64,000 nucleotides of DNA from Actinosynnema sp. ALI-1.44 (GCF_001984155.1 NZ_MTQO01000051.1:310001-374000); one strand, 5' to 3'; shown: positions 15,961 through 24,651, counted from the first letter of the stretch. A program made the numbers and translations. The notes: generated by a model not told the origin, from the sequence alone.

Positions 15961-17363
15961 CGGACCCTCCTGCGCGGTGGGATGTTGTGGTTGAACCGGA
16001 ACATGTTGTCCGGGTCGACCGCCAGCTTGATGCCGACCAGTCGCTTGTACGCCTCTTCGGTGAACGCCTGGCGCACGTCGTCGGGGTCGGTGTGGGCCAC
16101 CCCGGCCATGAAGTTCAGCGTCCGGTAACCGCTGTTCCACGGTGCCATCACGTCCACCAGACGGGCGTGCGCGGAGAGCACGTCCGCTTCCGACCCGGGG
16201 TTGAGCACCGACGCCGCGTACAACTGGAACGGCGCGTCCCGGTGTGCGACCGCGTTGGGGGTCTCGGGTGGGCGCGCCAACGCGCCGCCGAGGTGGCGGA
16301 TCTCGATGATGACCCGGCCGTCCGACTCGGGACCGGACAGGGCCAGCAGCGCTTCGACGGTGTCCGGTGCGAGCTCACTGAGCTGGAAGGTGTTGATGTA
16401 GAACGATCCTGGCGTCGGCGGGTCGTTGTGGATGCTGTTGACCTCGTCGTACGGCAACGAGCGCACGGTGTCCAGCAGCGGCTCGGCCACCTGGCGCAAC
16501 GGTTCGATGAGCCGCGCGCCTTCCTCGGGCGAGCCCAGGTAGCTCAGCCGCACATGGGTGACGTGGCGACCGCGCAACGCCTCCGGCACCTCGGGCACGT
16601 CCGGGAGCGGGACCATGCAGAACGAGGAGCTCAGTTCGTCCGGCACGTCGGCCACCCACCGGCGGTAGGTGTGCAGCACGTCGGGAGCCACGGAGCCGTC
16701 GAAGAACAGCGCGCCCCCGTAGAGCCGCTCGACCGGCAGCAGGTCCACCTCGAGTGCGGTCACCACCCCGAAATTGCCCTTGCCGCCCCGCAACGCCCAG
16801 AACAGGTCCGTGTTCTGGGTCGGGTCGGCGCGTCGCAACACGCCGTCCGGTGTGACCACGTCGATCCAGCGGACGTGGTCGGCGGCGTAGCCGTACCGGC
16901 GGGAGAGCACGCCGATGCCGCCGCCGAGGACGTACGAGACCGCCCCGACGAACGACGCCGACCCGTTCAGCGGTGCCAGACCGTGTTTGGCCGCCGCGCC
17001 GATGACGTCCTGCCAGCGCACTCCCGCGCTGATCGTGGCTGTCTGGCGCAAGGCGTCGACGTGGAAGTCGACCATCCGCCGGGTCGTGATCATGAGCGCG
17101 TTGTCCGCTGCCACGGACACCCCGTGGCCGGTGTTCTGGACAGCCACACCCAACCCGCGGTCGCGCGCGTAACCGACCGCGGCCACCACATCGGCCGCGC
17201 TGGTCGCGCCGACGACCACTGCGGGGCGGTGCACCACCGACTGGTCGAAGCCGTCGACTTCCTCGGCGTACCCCTGTTGGCCAGGGAGGAAGATCGGCCC
17301 GTTGATCGCGCGCGTCAGTTTCTCAAGGGAGTTCGCCGAGTCCCGTGGTGACTTCTTCGACAT
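15957..17363 (-). CDS. Berberine-bridge-type FAD-linked oxidase (McrA/MitR-like)
   Basis: A 468-residue VAO/PCMH-fold flavoprotein. Residues about 40-210 form the FAD domain, with the histidine for covalent FAD in NTGHGVSVAAD and the loop SASFVGAVSYVLGGGIGVLSRRYG. The usual C-terminal NPDNMFRFNHNIPP-type ending (VDPDNMFRFNHNIPP) is present. The second, cysteine FAD link of bicovalent members is not seen. In the mitomycin producer, McrA of this family reoxidises the activated hydroquinone and gives resistance, and MitR is a related pathway enzyme. Either role is possible here. The gene leads a two-gene minus operon with the Xi-GST, which favours protection or quinone handling. Confidence 0.87.
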   Translation of the reverse strand: MSKKSPRDSANSLEKLTRAINGPIFLPGQQGYAEEVDGFDQSVVHRPAVVVGATSAADVVAAVGYARDRGLGVAVQNTGHGVSVAADNALMITTRRMVDFHVDALRQTATISAGVRWQDVIGAAAKHGLAPLNGSASFVGAVSYVLGGGIGVLSRRYGYAADHVRWIDVVTPDGVLRRADPTQNTDLFWALRGGKGNFGVVTALEVDLLPVERLYGGALFFDGSVAPDVLHTYRRWVADVPDELSSSFCMVPLPDVPEVPEALRGRHVTHVRLSYLGSPEEGARLIEPLRQVAEPLLDTVRSLPYDEVNSIHNDPPTPGSFYINTFQLSELAPDTVEALLALSGPESDGRVIIEIRHLGGALARPPETPNAVAHRDAPFQLYAASVLNPGSEADVLSAHARLVDVMAPWNSGYRTLNFMAGVAHTDPDDVRQAFTEEAYKRLVGIKLAVDPDNMFRFNHNIPPRRRVR

Positions 17364-17411
17364 CGATTCGCCGATTCTCTGCTGTGGGTGACATTCATCG
17401 GTATTGGGACC

Positions 17412-17441
17412 AGCCTAATCGGCGCTGTTGAAGGATGTCTG
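17412..17441 (-). promoter_or_regulatory. Probable promoter of the flavin oxidase operon
   Basis: On the minus strand CAGACA (17441-17436) and TAGGCT (17417-17412) are 18 bases apart, a plausible -35/-10 pair about 50 bases before the oxidase ATG. Confidence 0.45.
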
Positions 17442-17449
17442 GAACGAAT

Positions 17450-17486
17450 CGGACATGCCGGTGACGCGTCCCGTAGGCTGACGCGA
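17450..17486 (+). promoter_or_regulatory. Probable leaderless promoter of the siderophore-interacting-type gene
   Basis: CGGACA (17450-17455), an 18-base spacer and TAGGCT (17474-17479) are followed after six bases by the ATG at 17486. This places the transcription start on the start codon. Confidence 0.5.
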
Positions 17487-18229
17487 TGAGCCTTCGGTCC
17501 GATAACCCGTACGGGCGGCCACGACGGTACGAAAGCCGGCAGCTCGACGTGCGAGTCGACGACCGGGTGGCGGTTACCCCGAGAATGTGGGAACTGCGGC
17601 TGCGCGGTCCGGCGCTCGGAATGGTGCGTGCCGCCAAGGCGGGCGCGCACGTCCGGGTCGAAGTGCCGGTCGCGAACTCGGCGCCGGTATCGCGGACCTA
17701 TTCGGTGTGGGCGCAGGACGCCGCGACGGCATCGCTCGTCCTGCGGGTGGTCGACCACGTCCCAGGTGGACCGGGCAGCCGGTGGGCGGCCAGTGCCAGC
17801 ATAGGCCAACGGCTGCGAATAAGCTTGCCGCACAATAAGATCTCGCTGGAGCCCACCGCGCCGTACCACGTGTTCGTCGGGGAGGAAACCGGTGCGGTGC
17901 CGTTGCTGGCCATGGTGGCGGCGCTGCCGCGGGCCGCGCCCGTGTTCGGCGCGTTGGAGACCGTCGACGCGGAGTCGGAACTGGCCGTTCCGAGTGGGCG
18001 CGCGGTCGAATGGGTGCATCGCGGCGCTGCGTCCGCGGTGAATTCGCCGGTGTTGTTGCGCGCTGTTCGACAGCTCGAACTGCCCGACCGGCCCGGGGTC
18101 GCGTACGTCGCGGGAGAATCGGCCACGTGCCGCGCCGTCGCCAGGTATCTGGTGAACGAGCGCGGATGGCCCCGTGCCGCGGTGCGCAGGCAGACACACT
18201 GGACCTCGGGACAATACGGATTGTTGTAA
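17486..18229 (+). CDS. Siderophore-interacting (SIP/ViuB-type) flavin reductase
   Basis: A 247-residue ferredoxin-reductase-like flavoprotein. The FAD motif RTYSVW lies near residue 70, GEETGAVPLLAMVAALP near 130-147 starts the NAD(P)H domain, and YVAGESATCRAVARYLVNERGWPRAAV near 205-230 is diagnostic of the SIP family. Family members reduce ferric siderophores with NAD(P)H. In an antibiotic cluster it may instead supply electrons to a quinone or flavin enzyme. It is divergent from the flavin oxidase and is probably translated from a leaderless message. Confidence 0.82.
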   Translation: MSLRSDNPYGRPRRYESRQLDVRVDDRVAVTPRMWELRLRGPALGMVRAAKAGAHVRVEVPVANSAPVSRTYSVWAQDAATASLVLRVVDHVPGGPGSRWAASASIGQRLRISLPHNKISLEPTAPYHVFVGEETGAVPLLAMVAALPRAAPVFGALETVDAESELAVPSGRAVEWVHRGAASAVNSPVLLRAVRQLELPDRPGVAYVAGESATCRAVARYLVNERGWPRAAVRRQTHWTSGQYGLL

Positions 18230-18285
18230 TGGTCCGGTGCTGAGTTTGCGCATTCACGAAAGCGTTCGACGCATCTTCTGACGGG

Positions 18286-18299
18286 TAAATTCGTGGTTA
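18286..18299 (+). promoter_or_regulatory. Probable leaderless promoter of the 98-aa gene
   Basis: TAAATT at 18286-18291 ends seven bases before the ATG at 18299, and TTCGAC at 18265-18270 is a possible -35 with a short 15-base spacer. Confidence 0.4.
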
Positions 18300-18595
18300 T
18301 GACAGCAACCGCGATTCGATGGCGGGCCGTTCGTCGCGCCGTCATTTCACCGTTCACAGAAGAGGACGTCGAGAAAGTGGGAGAACGCATCCGTTCGGCC
18401 GGGACCTCCTCGGACGAGGTGCGGGCGGGCCTGGCCGCGCACCTCGTCGGCGGGCCGTGGGTCGACGGCCTGCCGCGCTACATCTGGTACTCGACCGGCG
18501 AGACGGTCGTGGAGTTCCGGCTGGCCGACCCCGCGCAGGCCCGATACGTGCGGTACGAACTGCACCCCAGCGAGTGGCCGGAGGGAATCCGATGA
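18299..18595 (+). CDS. Hypothetical protein (98 aa)
   Basis: No family is recognised. The product starts with a basic segment (IRWRAVRRAV), continues with an acidic helix (TEEDVEKVGERIRSAG), and ends with a strand-rich part (YIWYSTGETVVEFRL). It overlaps the next gene by four bases (ATGA), so the two are coupled. Next to an ImmA/IrrE-like protein, a two-gene toxin-antitoxin or phage-derived module is conceivable, but nothing in this small protein shows it. I prefer the ATG at 18299, seven bases after the -10 box, over the GTG at 18293. Confidence 0.65.
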   Translation: MTATAIRWRAVRRAVISPFTEEDVEKVGERIRSAGTSSDEVRAGLAAHLVGGPWVDGLPRYIWYSTGETVVEFRLADPAQARYVRYELHPSEWPEGIR

Positions 18596-19992
18596 GGACA
18601 CTTCCCGAGTTCGCGCTGTCCTGGACGTGGGGCGCGGCGCCGCCGGACCAGTGCGCGGAGTTCACCGCGACCTGGGCGTCGCTGCGCATCTCGGTGGGGG
18701 AGCAGGTGCTGAGCCTCGCCGTGGACCCGGACACCTCCGCTAGCCGCACCCACATCGAGGTGCCGCTGTACTCGCTCGCCGAATGGGTCGCGTTCAACTG
18801 GTGGTCGCTGACGGCGGACCTGCGACCGGGGACCCAGATCTCCCAGTTGCGGTTCGCGTACCGCAACGGCGTCGGTGACCAGCGCGGGCCGTGGTGGGTG
18901 CGGTCCCGGCGGCACGTGCTGCGCGCGGCCGGGGACGGTTTCTGGTGGCCGGACGTGCTGTTCTACTCCGAGGGCCGGGAGACCCGCGTGGTCTGGATGC
19001 CCGACAACGAGACGCCACCGCGTTCGCCTTACCGGTTCGTTGGGCGGGGGAACCCGACCGTGTCGACTGCCGCGTTCCACCGCACCCTGGCCGAGTTCGT
19101 GGACGCTGTGGTGGCGAGACTGGACGAGCAGGGTGTCACCGACACCCCGCTGCACACCGAGTGGGCAGCCGTGCGGGGCGCAGGCGACGCGGAAACCGCG
19201 CTCTTCCAGAAGGTCGCGGCTCTCGGCCTGGACCCGTACACCGAGTCGGAACGCCACGAGGCCGACATCACGGCAGCTGTCCAAGACCTGCCGTCGCACC
19301 TGGTCTTCGACTTCTTCAACGGAGTCGGCGCGAACCGGGTCCGCGACCAGGTGGGCTGGCTCGACCGGGTGCGTGAGCAGACCGGTACCGGTTCGGCCCC
19401 GCTCGGCCCGGTCCTGGAAGAGTTGCGTGCCGCCTGCGCCGACCTCGCCGAGCGGTTCTACGACGACAGCAGCACCGAGAACCCGTGGCAGATCGGGTTC
19501 CTCACCGCACGGCGGGTGCGGGAGACGCTCGGGGTGCCGGACACGGAGCCGTTCGACTTCGGCTCGTTGTTCAGCCACCGCGTCGAGCCCGTGCCCTATC
19601 TTGACCGAGGGCTGGTCGCATACGGCAGTCGTACCGGTGTGGACGGTCCGGTGTTGGTGTCGACCCGCCCCTACTCCGAGCCGGCCTTGCGGTTCCTGCT
19701 GGGTCGTGCGCTGTGGCACCTCGTGTGCGACCGGGAGGACACCTTCGTCATCGTCGCCGCGCACACGCATCGCCAGGCGGTAGCCCGTGGCTTCTCCCTG
19801 GAGTTGCTGGCGCCTGCCGCGGGGATCGCCGAGTTCCTCGCCGACCCGGAGCACCTGGTGACGAGCGAGGACGTCGACCACATGGCCGACCACTTCGGGT
19901 GTGGGACCCTCGTGGTCGAGCACCAGTTGGACAACCGGGTGCTCGCGTTCGACTTCCCGTGGTCCGGGCCCCGGTCGGAACAGGCTGCGTGA
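18592..19992 (+). CDS. ImmA/IrrE-like protein with a lost HExxH motif
   Basis: A 466-residue protein. The C-terminal 110 residues resemble ImmA/IrrE-type metallopeptidase domains: a helix where HExGH would be expected, then RQAVARGFSLELLAPAAGIAEFL and a winged-helix-like DVDHMADHFGCGTLVVEHQLDNR. The metal motif itself is replaced (FLLGRALWHLVCD), so it is probably not a peptidase. The N-terminal 300 residues are tryptophan-rich and unrecognised. The ATG overlaps the 98-residue gene. Its role in the cluster is unknown, and it may be a host gene trapped between cluster operons. A hairpin after it also serves the convergent methyltransferase gene. Confidence 0.7.
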   Translation: MRTLPEFALSWTWGAAPPDQCAEFTATWASLRISVGEQVLSLAVDPDTSASRTHIEVPLYSLAEWVAFNWWSLTADLRPGTQISQLRFAYRNGVGDQRGPWWVRSRRHVLRAAGDGFWWPDVLFYSEGRETRVVWMPDNETPPRSPYRFVGRGNPTVSTAAFHRTLAEFVDAVVARLDEQGVTDTPLHTEWAAVRGAGDAETALFQKVAALGLDPYTESERHEADITAAVQDLPSHLVFDFFNGVGANRVRDQVGWLDRVREQTGTGSAPLGPVLEELRAACADLAERFYDDSSTENPWQIGFLTARRVRETLGVPDTEPFDFGSLFSHRVEPVPYLDRGLVAYGSRTGVDGPVLVSTRPYSEPALRFLLGRALWHLVCDREDTFVIVAAHTHRQAVARGFSLELLAPAAGIAEFLADPEHLVTSEDVDHMADHFGCGTLVVEHQLDNRVLAFDFPWSGPRSEQAA

Positions 19993-20013
19993 TCGGTGTT
20001 GGTGATCGGTGTT

Positions 20014-20044
20014 GCCGGGCGGCGCCACGCGGGTGCCGCCCGGC
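20014..20044. terminator. Bidirectional hairpin terminator
   Basis: A ten-base-pair GC stem (GCCGGGCGGC with GCCGCCCGGC) and an 11-base loop lie between the convergent genes ending at 19992 and 20060. Confidence 0.75.
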
Positions 20045-20059
20045 CGTGTGCCGCTGCGG

Positions 20060-21100
20060 TTACTCGCGGACAGCCTCGATGACGCGCAGTGGCCCGTCAC
20101 CGATCGGGATCGAGCGTGTCACCCGCAGTCCGGCTCGCGACATCAGCTCGCGGTACTCCCGCTCCGCGCGCTCCTGCCCGCCGCACAGCACCAACAGCAG
20201 CAGGTCGCGGAACAGCCACTCCTGCTTGGCGTCGTCCTCGAGCGTCGACTCGATGACGAGCAGGCGGGAGTCGGGTCGCATGGCCCGCCTGATGGTGACG
20301 AGGATGCGCACGATGTCGTCGGCTTCCCAGTCGTGCAACGCCCGCTTGATGAGGTACACGTCGGCGCCCGGCGGCACGCTCTGGAAGAAGTCGCCTGGCA
20401 CCAGTTCGTAGCGGTCGTCGACGCCCTGGCCGGACAACAGGTCCGCGGCGAGTGACAGCACGCTGGGCCGGTCCAGCAGCTTGCCTCGGATGTCCGGGTT
20501 GGCGCGCAGCACAGCACGCAACAGACTGCCCTTGCCGCCTGCCACGTCCACCAGTTCACGCACGCCCGAGAAGTCGTAGGCGTGCGCGATGGCGTCGGAC
20601 TCCTCCTCCGACACCGAACTCATCGCCGAGTTGAAGCGGCGCTGGGCATCCGGGTTGGTCCGGGTCAGCTCCCAGAAGCCGGAACCGTTGGCGCGGTCGA
20701 ACGAGGCAGTGCCGGTCTGCACCGTGAACAGCAGCTCGCCCCAGGCGGCCCAGTGCCACGGAGCCGCCTGGAACAGCGCGTCCGTTGCTTCGGCGCAGCC
20801 GGGGTTGGTGCACAGCACGGCGGACAGCGCCGACTGGGCGTAGGTGTTCCCGTCGGCGAGTCGTTCGAACACCCCGAACGACGTCAGCGTGCGCAGCAGC
20901 CTGCCGAGCGTCGGGGCGTGCGTCTTGGTTCGCGCGGCCAGGTCCGCCACCGTTCTCGGGCCGTCCACGAGCAGGTCCGGAATGCCGAGCTCGGCGGCCA
21001 CGTGCACCGCCCTCGCCCGCCACGCGCCTTGCAGCAATTCCACCATCTCGGCACGCACGTCGCGCTCGGGCGCACGTGCGGCATTCATTTCCGTGGTCAT
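20060..21100 (-). CDS. SAM-dependent O-methyltransferase (MmcR-like)
   Basis: A 346-residue plant-caffeate-type O-methyltransferase. The N-terminal winged-helix dimerisation domain (AVHVAAELGIPDLLVDGPRTVADLA) is followed by SAM motif LVDVAGGKGSLLRAVL near residues 190-205, the catalytic histidine in LIKRALHDWEADD near 260, and LLVIESTLEDDAKQEW. MmcR of the mitomycin cluster, which methylates the 7- or 9a-oxygen region of the mitosane core, belongs to this family, so a similar role is inferred. GGGAGTAGA before the ATG at 21100 is the binding site. The gene is divergent from the second HAD phosphatase. Confidence 0.87.
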   Translation of the reverse strand: MTTEMNAARAPERDVRAEMVELLQGAWRARAVHVAAELGIPDLLVDGPRTVADLAARTKTHAPTLGRLLRTLTSFGVFERLADGNTYAQSALSAVLCTNPGCAEATDALFQAAPWHWAAWGELLFTVQTGTASFDRANGSGFWELTRTNPDAQRRFNSAMSSVSEEESDAIAHAYDFSGVRELVDVAGGKGSLLRAVLRANPDIRGKLLDRPSVLSLAADLLSGQGVDDRYELVPGDFFQSVPPGADVYLIKRALHDWEADDIVRILVTIRRAMRPDSRLLVIESTLEDDAKQEWLFRDLLLLVLCGGQERAEREYRELMSRAGLRVTRSIPIGDGPLRVIEAVRE

Positions 21101-21328
21101 TCTACTCCCAATACTGTTGGGTATGCGAGTGTCCGTTTCGATATCCCGAGTCGCCCGATGTGGCTCTGACCAGGATGGACGTGCCCATTTTCAGTGTGGC
21201 CCACGGCGGGCGCCGACGTTGAAGAATGGGTCGAGCCGGGCACTTTTCCCGACGTGGACCACTTACTCGTCGATATCGGGCTGGGTATCGTGAGAATGCA
21301 CGGCATACCCGTTCTTGGAAGGAGCGGC
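21101..21328. other. Divergent intergenic region, O-methyltransferase / second HAD
   Basis: A 228-base region that must hold two promoters. A plus frame from 21194 runs into the phosphatase without a stop, but it lacks a good ribosome site and contains a TTA codon. The phosphatase start at 21329, with GGAAGGAG upstream, is preferred. Confidence 0.4.
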
Positions 21329-22030
21329 ATGGTGCTGCGGCGTGTGGATCCCATTCCGCTGGAGAAGGTGCGTGCGGTCGTCTTCGACCTAGACGGCGTG
21401 CTCGTCGACAGCCTCGCGGCGGCGGTGCGGGCGTTCGAGGCCGCCTACGCCGAGGTGGTCGGCCCCGGCGACGCCCCGAGCGACGAGTTCGTCCGCCACG
21501 CCGGCCGGTACTTCCCGGACGTCCTGCACGCCATGGGCCTGCCGTCGGCCATGGCGGAGCCGTACGTCCGGGAGAGCTACCGGCTGGCCGACACGGTACG
21601 GGCCCACGACGGGGTGCCGCACCTGCTGAACGTGTTGCGCGGGATGGGAATCCGGATCGCGGTGGCCACCGGTCGCAGCCGCGAGCGGGCGGTGTGGCTG
21701 CTGGACCGGCTGAACCTGCTGCCTCAGATCGACGTCGTCGTCGGCAGCGACGAGGTCCGGTCGCCCAAGCCCGCGCCGGACATCGTCATCGAAGCCCTCA
21801 TCCGCCTCGACGTGCCCGCGGACGCGGCGATCATGGTCGGCGGCGCGGTCGCCGACGTGCGCAGCGCCCAGGCCGCCGGTGTGGTCGCGGCAGCCGCTGT
21901 CTGGGGCGAAAGCGCGACCGCGGACCTCCTGGCCGCGCGCCCCGACCTGGTGCTGCGCCGCCCCTCGGATGTGCACCTGCTGTGCGGTGTCGACCACCGC
22001 ACAGCCCGGATCATCTCCTTGACCGGCTGA
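21329..22030 (+). CDS. Second RifM-type HAD phosphatase, motif IV altered
   Basis: A 233-residue paralogue of the phosphatase at 12735. Motif I VVFDLDGVLVDS, HAGRYFPDVLHAMGLP, motif II AVATGRSRERA and motif III SPKPAPDIVIEAL are present. Motif IV reads MVGGAVADVRSAQ, where the first phosphatase has MVGDAITDMRSAQ. The first acidic residue, which helps bind Mg2+, is Gly172, so activity may be low or changed. It is a single plus-strand gene between two minus-strand genes. A recent duplication inside the cluster is likely. Confidence 0.82.
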   Translation: MVLRRVDPIPLEKVRAVVFDLDGVLVDSLAAAVRAFEAAYAEVVGPGDAPSDEFVRHAGRYFPDVLHAMGLPSAMAEPYVRESYRLADTVRAHDGVPHLLNVLRGMGIRIAVATGRSRERAVWLLDRLNLLPQIDVVVGSDEVRSPKPAPDIVIEALIRLDVPADAAIMVGGAVADVRSAQAAGVVAAAAVWGESATADLLAARPDLVLRRPSDVHLLCGVDHRTARIISLTG

Positions 22031-22057
22031 GGCGCCCGGTCACGGTCACATTCCCCA

Positions 22058-22897
22058 TCACGATGCGAGGTCCGCGGCCAGGTCGAGCGACAGCGACGAC
22101 GTCGGTGCGTTCGACGGGAGCTCGAGCCTCGGGTGGCCGCGCAGGATGTCCGTGCACAGCTTGTGCAGTCGTACCGACGGGCCAAGGCCCAGTTCCTTGG
22201 ACAGCGTGGTCCGGTAGTGGCGGAACACGTCGAGCGCGTCGGCACGCCTGCCGGAGCGGTGCAGTGCGAGCATCAGCTGGACGGTGAAGACCTCGTTGGT
22301 GGGGTGCTGGCAGTGCAGTGCGCTCAGCTCGCTGACCAGTTCGTGGTGCAGGCCGAGGCGCATCTCCGTGCGGATGCGCTGCCCGAGCACGTCGAGACGG
22401 CTGGACTCGAGGTCCCGTGTGGTCGGGAACAGCAACGGGCCCGTGACCACATCCGGCAGGACCGGGCCGCGGTTCCACAGACTGAGCGCGTCCCGGAACA
22501 GGGCGGCGGCTGCCTCGTTCTCGCCCCGCATCAACTTGGCCCGGCCCGCACGGGCACGGCTGTTGAACGTGTCCAGGTCGAATTCCCCCGAGAGGACGTT
22601 GAGGCGGTAGGCGTGGTCGAGCGTGACCAGCCGGTGCTCGGCGGCACGCGGGGGACGCCCCGTTCCGCCGTCGTCGCAGATGACCCGGCGCAGCTGCATG
22701 ATGTACGTGTAGACCGACGCGTTCGCTGTCGGTGTGGGGTTGTCGTCCCACAGTTCCGTGACGAACTGGTCGATGGACACGGTGTGCCCGTGGGTGAGCA
22801 GCAGCAGTGCGATCATCTGGCGTTGTTTCGGTGCGGATGGCGTCAGGTCCACCCCCTCATGGCTGACCGTCAACGGCCCGAGGACGCCGAATTGCAT
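22058..22897 (-). CDS. SARP-family transcriptional activator
   Basis: A 279-residue DnrI/ActII-ORF4-type regulator. The N-terminal winged-helix OmpR-like DNA-binding domain begins MQFGVLGPLTVSHEG, with KQRQMIALLLLTHGHTVSIDQFVTELWDD. The bacterial transcription activation domain follows (LDTFNSRARAGRAKL, HPTNEVFTVQLMLALHRSGRRADALDVFRHYR). SARPs bind direct repeats near promoters and switch on cluster genes. It is convergent with the HAD gene and downstream of the flavin oxidase, whose operon it may share. GGGGAGG lies before the ATG. A second SARP is at 28403. Confidence 0.9.
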   Translation of the reverse strand: MQFGVLGPLTVSHEGVDLTPSAPKQRQMIALLLLTHGHTVSIDQFVTELWDDNPTPTANASVYTYIMQLRRVICDDGGTGRPPRAAEHRLVTLDHAYRLNVLSGEFDLDTFNSRARAGRAKLMRGENEAAAALFRDALSLWNRGPVLPDVVTGPLLFPTTRDLESSRLDVLGQRIRTEMRLGLHHELVSELSALHCQHPTNEVFTVQLMLALHRSGRRADALDVFRHYRTTLSKELGLGPSVRLHKLCTDILRGHPRLELPSNAPTSSLSLDLAADLAS

Positions 22898-22937
22898 GAT
22901 TCCTCCCCAGGGAGTTCGCTGCGCACAGCCGAACGGC

Positions 22938-24476
22938 TCAGCCGTACCGGCCGGGCGCGATCACGGTGCGCGGGTCCAGGACGTCCTTCAGGTGGCGGAT
23001 GAACCGCCGTGCCGCGGGATCCGGGCTGAGGTGGTCGATCGCGTCGGCGTGGTCGACGTCGAGCCGGTACGGCAGGAAGCCCGCCTCGCCGAACATGCCG
23101 TACATCCGGTCGAGGGTTTCGTGCGCGTGCGCCGCAGACTCGTCGTCCGGCGAGAACCGCATCGTGACAACGAAGTCGACGACATCGGCGTCCAGCATGT
23201 TCATCGTGGCACCGCAGCGGATGCCGCTCGTCTCGTGGACCCGGTCCAGCAGTTCGGTGGCCTGCGCGATGGCCTCGCCGGTGAACGGCACGAGCGGGAG
23301 GAAGAACAGGAATCCGCCCCCGGCGGAGTCCACGTCGTCGGCAGGTACGCGCATCTTGGCCTGGAACAGCGCGTCCTCGTCGTCCGGCTGGCCCGCGTAG
23401 CCCAGTTCCACCAGCGTGGCCACCTCACGCACATCCGGGTCGGGATCAGCGCGGTCGGTATGCGTGACCTGAGTGAACACACCCGACGCGACGGCCTCGT
23501 CGATGAGCACCTTGGTGAGCGCCTCGGCCGATGCCATCGTGCCTGCCACGCACACGTGCACCAGGAACTCGTCTTCGGTGCCGTGGTACGCCTTCGCCGC
23601 GGCCGGGTCGTACACCTTGGGAACGCCGTGTGTGAGGCCCTGGCTTACCCAGTGCCGCACCAGGTCCACGGCCTCTCGCAGGTGGCTGCGCGTGAAGTTC
23701 AGGCGGACCACCAGCAGCGCTTCCGGCGCCGGTGGCAGGCGGATCGCGGCGGCGGTGACCACGCCGAGGTTCGACTGGAGGAACAGCGGCAGGGCGGACG
23801 GGCCGAGTCCGTGCGGGTAGAGCGGCGTACGGCCGCTGTCGCTCGGCCACCAGCCGACCCGCATCATCTCGCCGCTCGGCAGCACGACCTCCAGCCCCGC
23901 CAGGTCCTCCACCCGTTGCCGGAGCAGGCCGACGCCCCTGTCGAGCGCGTTGCCCACCACACTGGTGTGCATCGACGACGCGGTCAGGTTGAGCTTGCGT
24001 GCCGTGCCTGCCAGGCGTTTGGCCAGTTCCCCCTGGGTCACGCCGGGTTCGACCACCGCCCACCCCGCGGTCGTGTCGATCGCGCGGACGCGGTCCATAC
24101 CGCTCAGGTCCAGGATCACCGCGCCGTTGTCGGCGGGTTCCCGTGAGCCGAGGCCCCAGTTGTGGCCGGTGCTCATCGGCTGCAACGCGACCGGATCGGC
24201 GGACCCGGCCACGATCGCCACGACCCGGCGCACCTCGTCCGCGGTGCGCGGCCGGATGACGCCCGCGACGTCTCGCTGGTCGTACAGACCGACGTTCGGC
24301 CCGAGCCGCATGGTCGCCGCACCGGTGTGCGACCCGACCGGCGTGACGACCCGGTCGGCGCCGAGGGCGGCGGCGACGGCGTCGAGCACCGCGTCAGGGC
24401 GAGAGTGATGGGCTTTTCCGTTCGTCGACGGACTTCCGGGCTTGACCGTGTGCAGCACGTTCAATGCGTTCGACAC
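22938..24476 (-). CDS. FAD-linked oxidase of the vanillyl-alcohol/4-cresol oxidase type
   Basis: A 512-residue VAO-fold flavoprotein. The N-terminal PP-loop region (VAGVIRPRTADEVRRVVAIV), LQPMSTGHNWGLGSREP near residue 110, the pyrophosphate-binding SSMHTSVVGNALDRGVGLL, and a 4-cresol-oxidase-type C-terminus (DHLSPDPAARRFIRHLKDVLDPRTVIAPGRYG) are visible. Such enzymes oxidise para-substituted phenols or alcohols. In this cluster it may oxidise an aryl-linked intermediate. I choose the GTG at 24476 because AAGGAG lies nine bases upstream. A GTG at 24518 would add 14 residues without a binding site. The gene probably shares transcription with the SARP downstream, 40 bases away. Confidence 0.84.
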   Translation of the reverse strand: MSNALNVLHTVKPGSPSTNGKAHHSRPDAVLDAVAAALGADRVVTPVGSHTGAATMRLGPNVGLYDQRDVAGVIRPRTADEVRRVVAIVAGSADPVALQPMSTGHNWGLGSREPADNGAVILDLSGMDRVRAIDTTAGWAVVEPGVTQGELAKRLAGTARKLNLTASSMHTSVVGNALDRGVGLLRQRVEDLAGLEVVLPSGEMMRVGWWPSDSGRTPLYPHGLGPSALPLFLQSNLGVVTAAAIRLPPAPEALLVVRLNFTRSHLREAVDLVRHWVSQGLTHGVPKVYDPAAAKAYHGTEDEFLVHVCVAGTMASAEALTKVLIDEAVASGVFTQVTHTDRADPDPDVREVATLVELGYAGQPDDEDALFQAKMRVPADDVDSAGGGFLFFLPLVPFTGEAIAQATELLDRVHETSGIRCGATMNMLDADVVDFVVTMRFSPDDESAAHAHETLDRMYGMFGEAGFLPYRLDVDHADAIDHLSPDPAARRFIRHLKDVLDPRTVIAPGRYG

Positions 24477-24651
24477 CTCGATGCTCTCCTTAGTCGACCC
24501 CGGTCGGACGAGCCGCACGGGAGTGGGAGATCGGTTCCACCAATCGCGGTGATCTCACCGTAGGCTGGAGAGGCGAAGGGTTCTGGTCGATCCGCGCACA
24601 CGAAGTCCCCAATTGGCGCACGGGCCGCCGCCGGACGGGCCCAGCCGGGTG

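Noticed and set aside
21194-21328. N-terminal extension of the second HAD phosphatase by about 45 residues
   Set aside because: It has no ribosome site, includes a TTA codon and has no counterpart in the paralogue at 12735; GGAAGGAG supports the start at 21329.
24541-24566. TAGGCT at 24561-24566 as a plus-strand promoter
   Set aside because: The next genes on either side are transcribed on the minus strand, so nothing downstream on the plus strand would use it.
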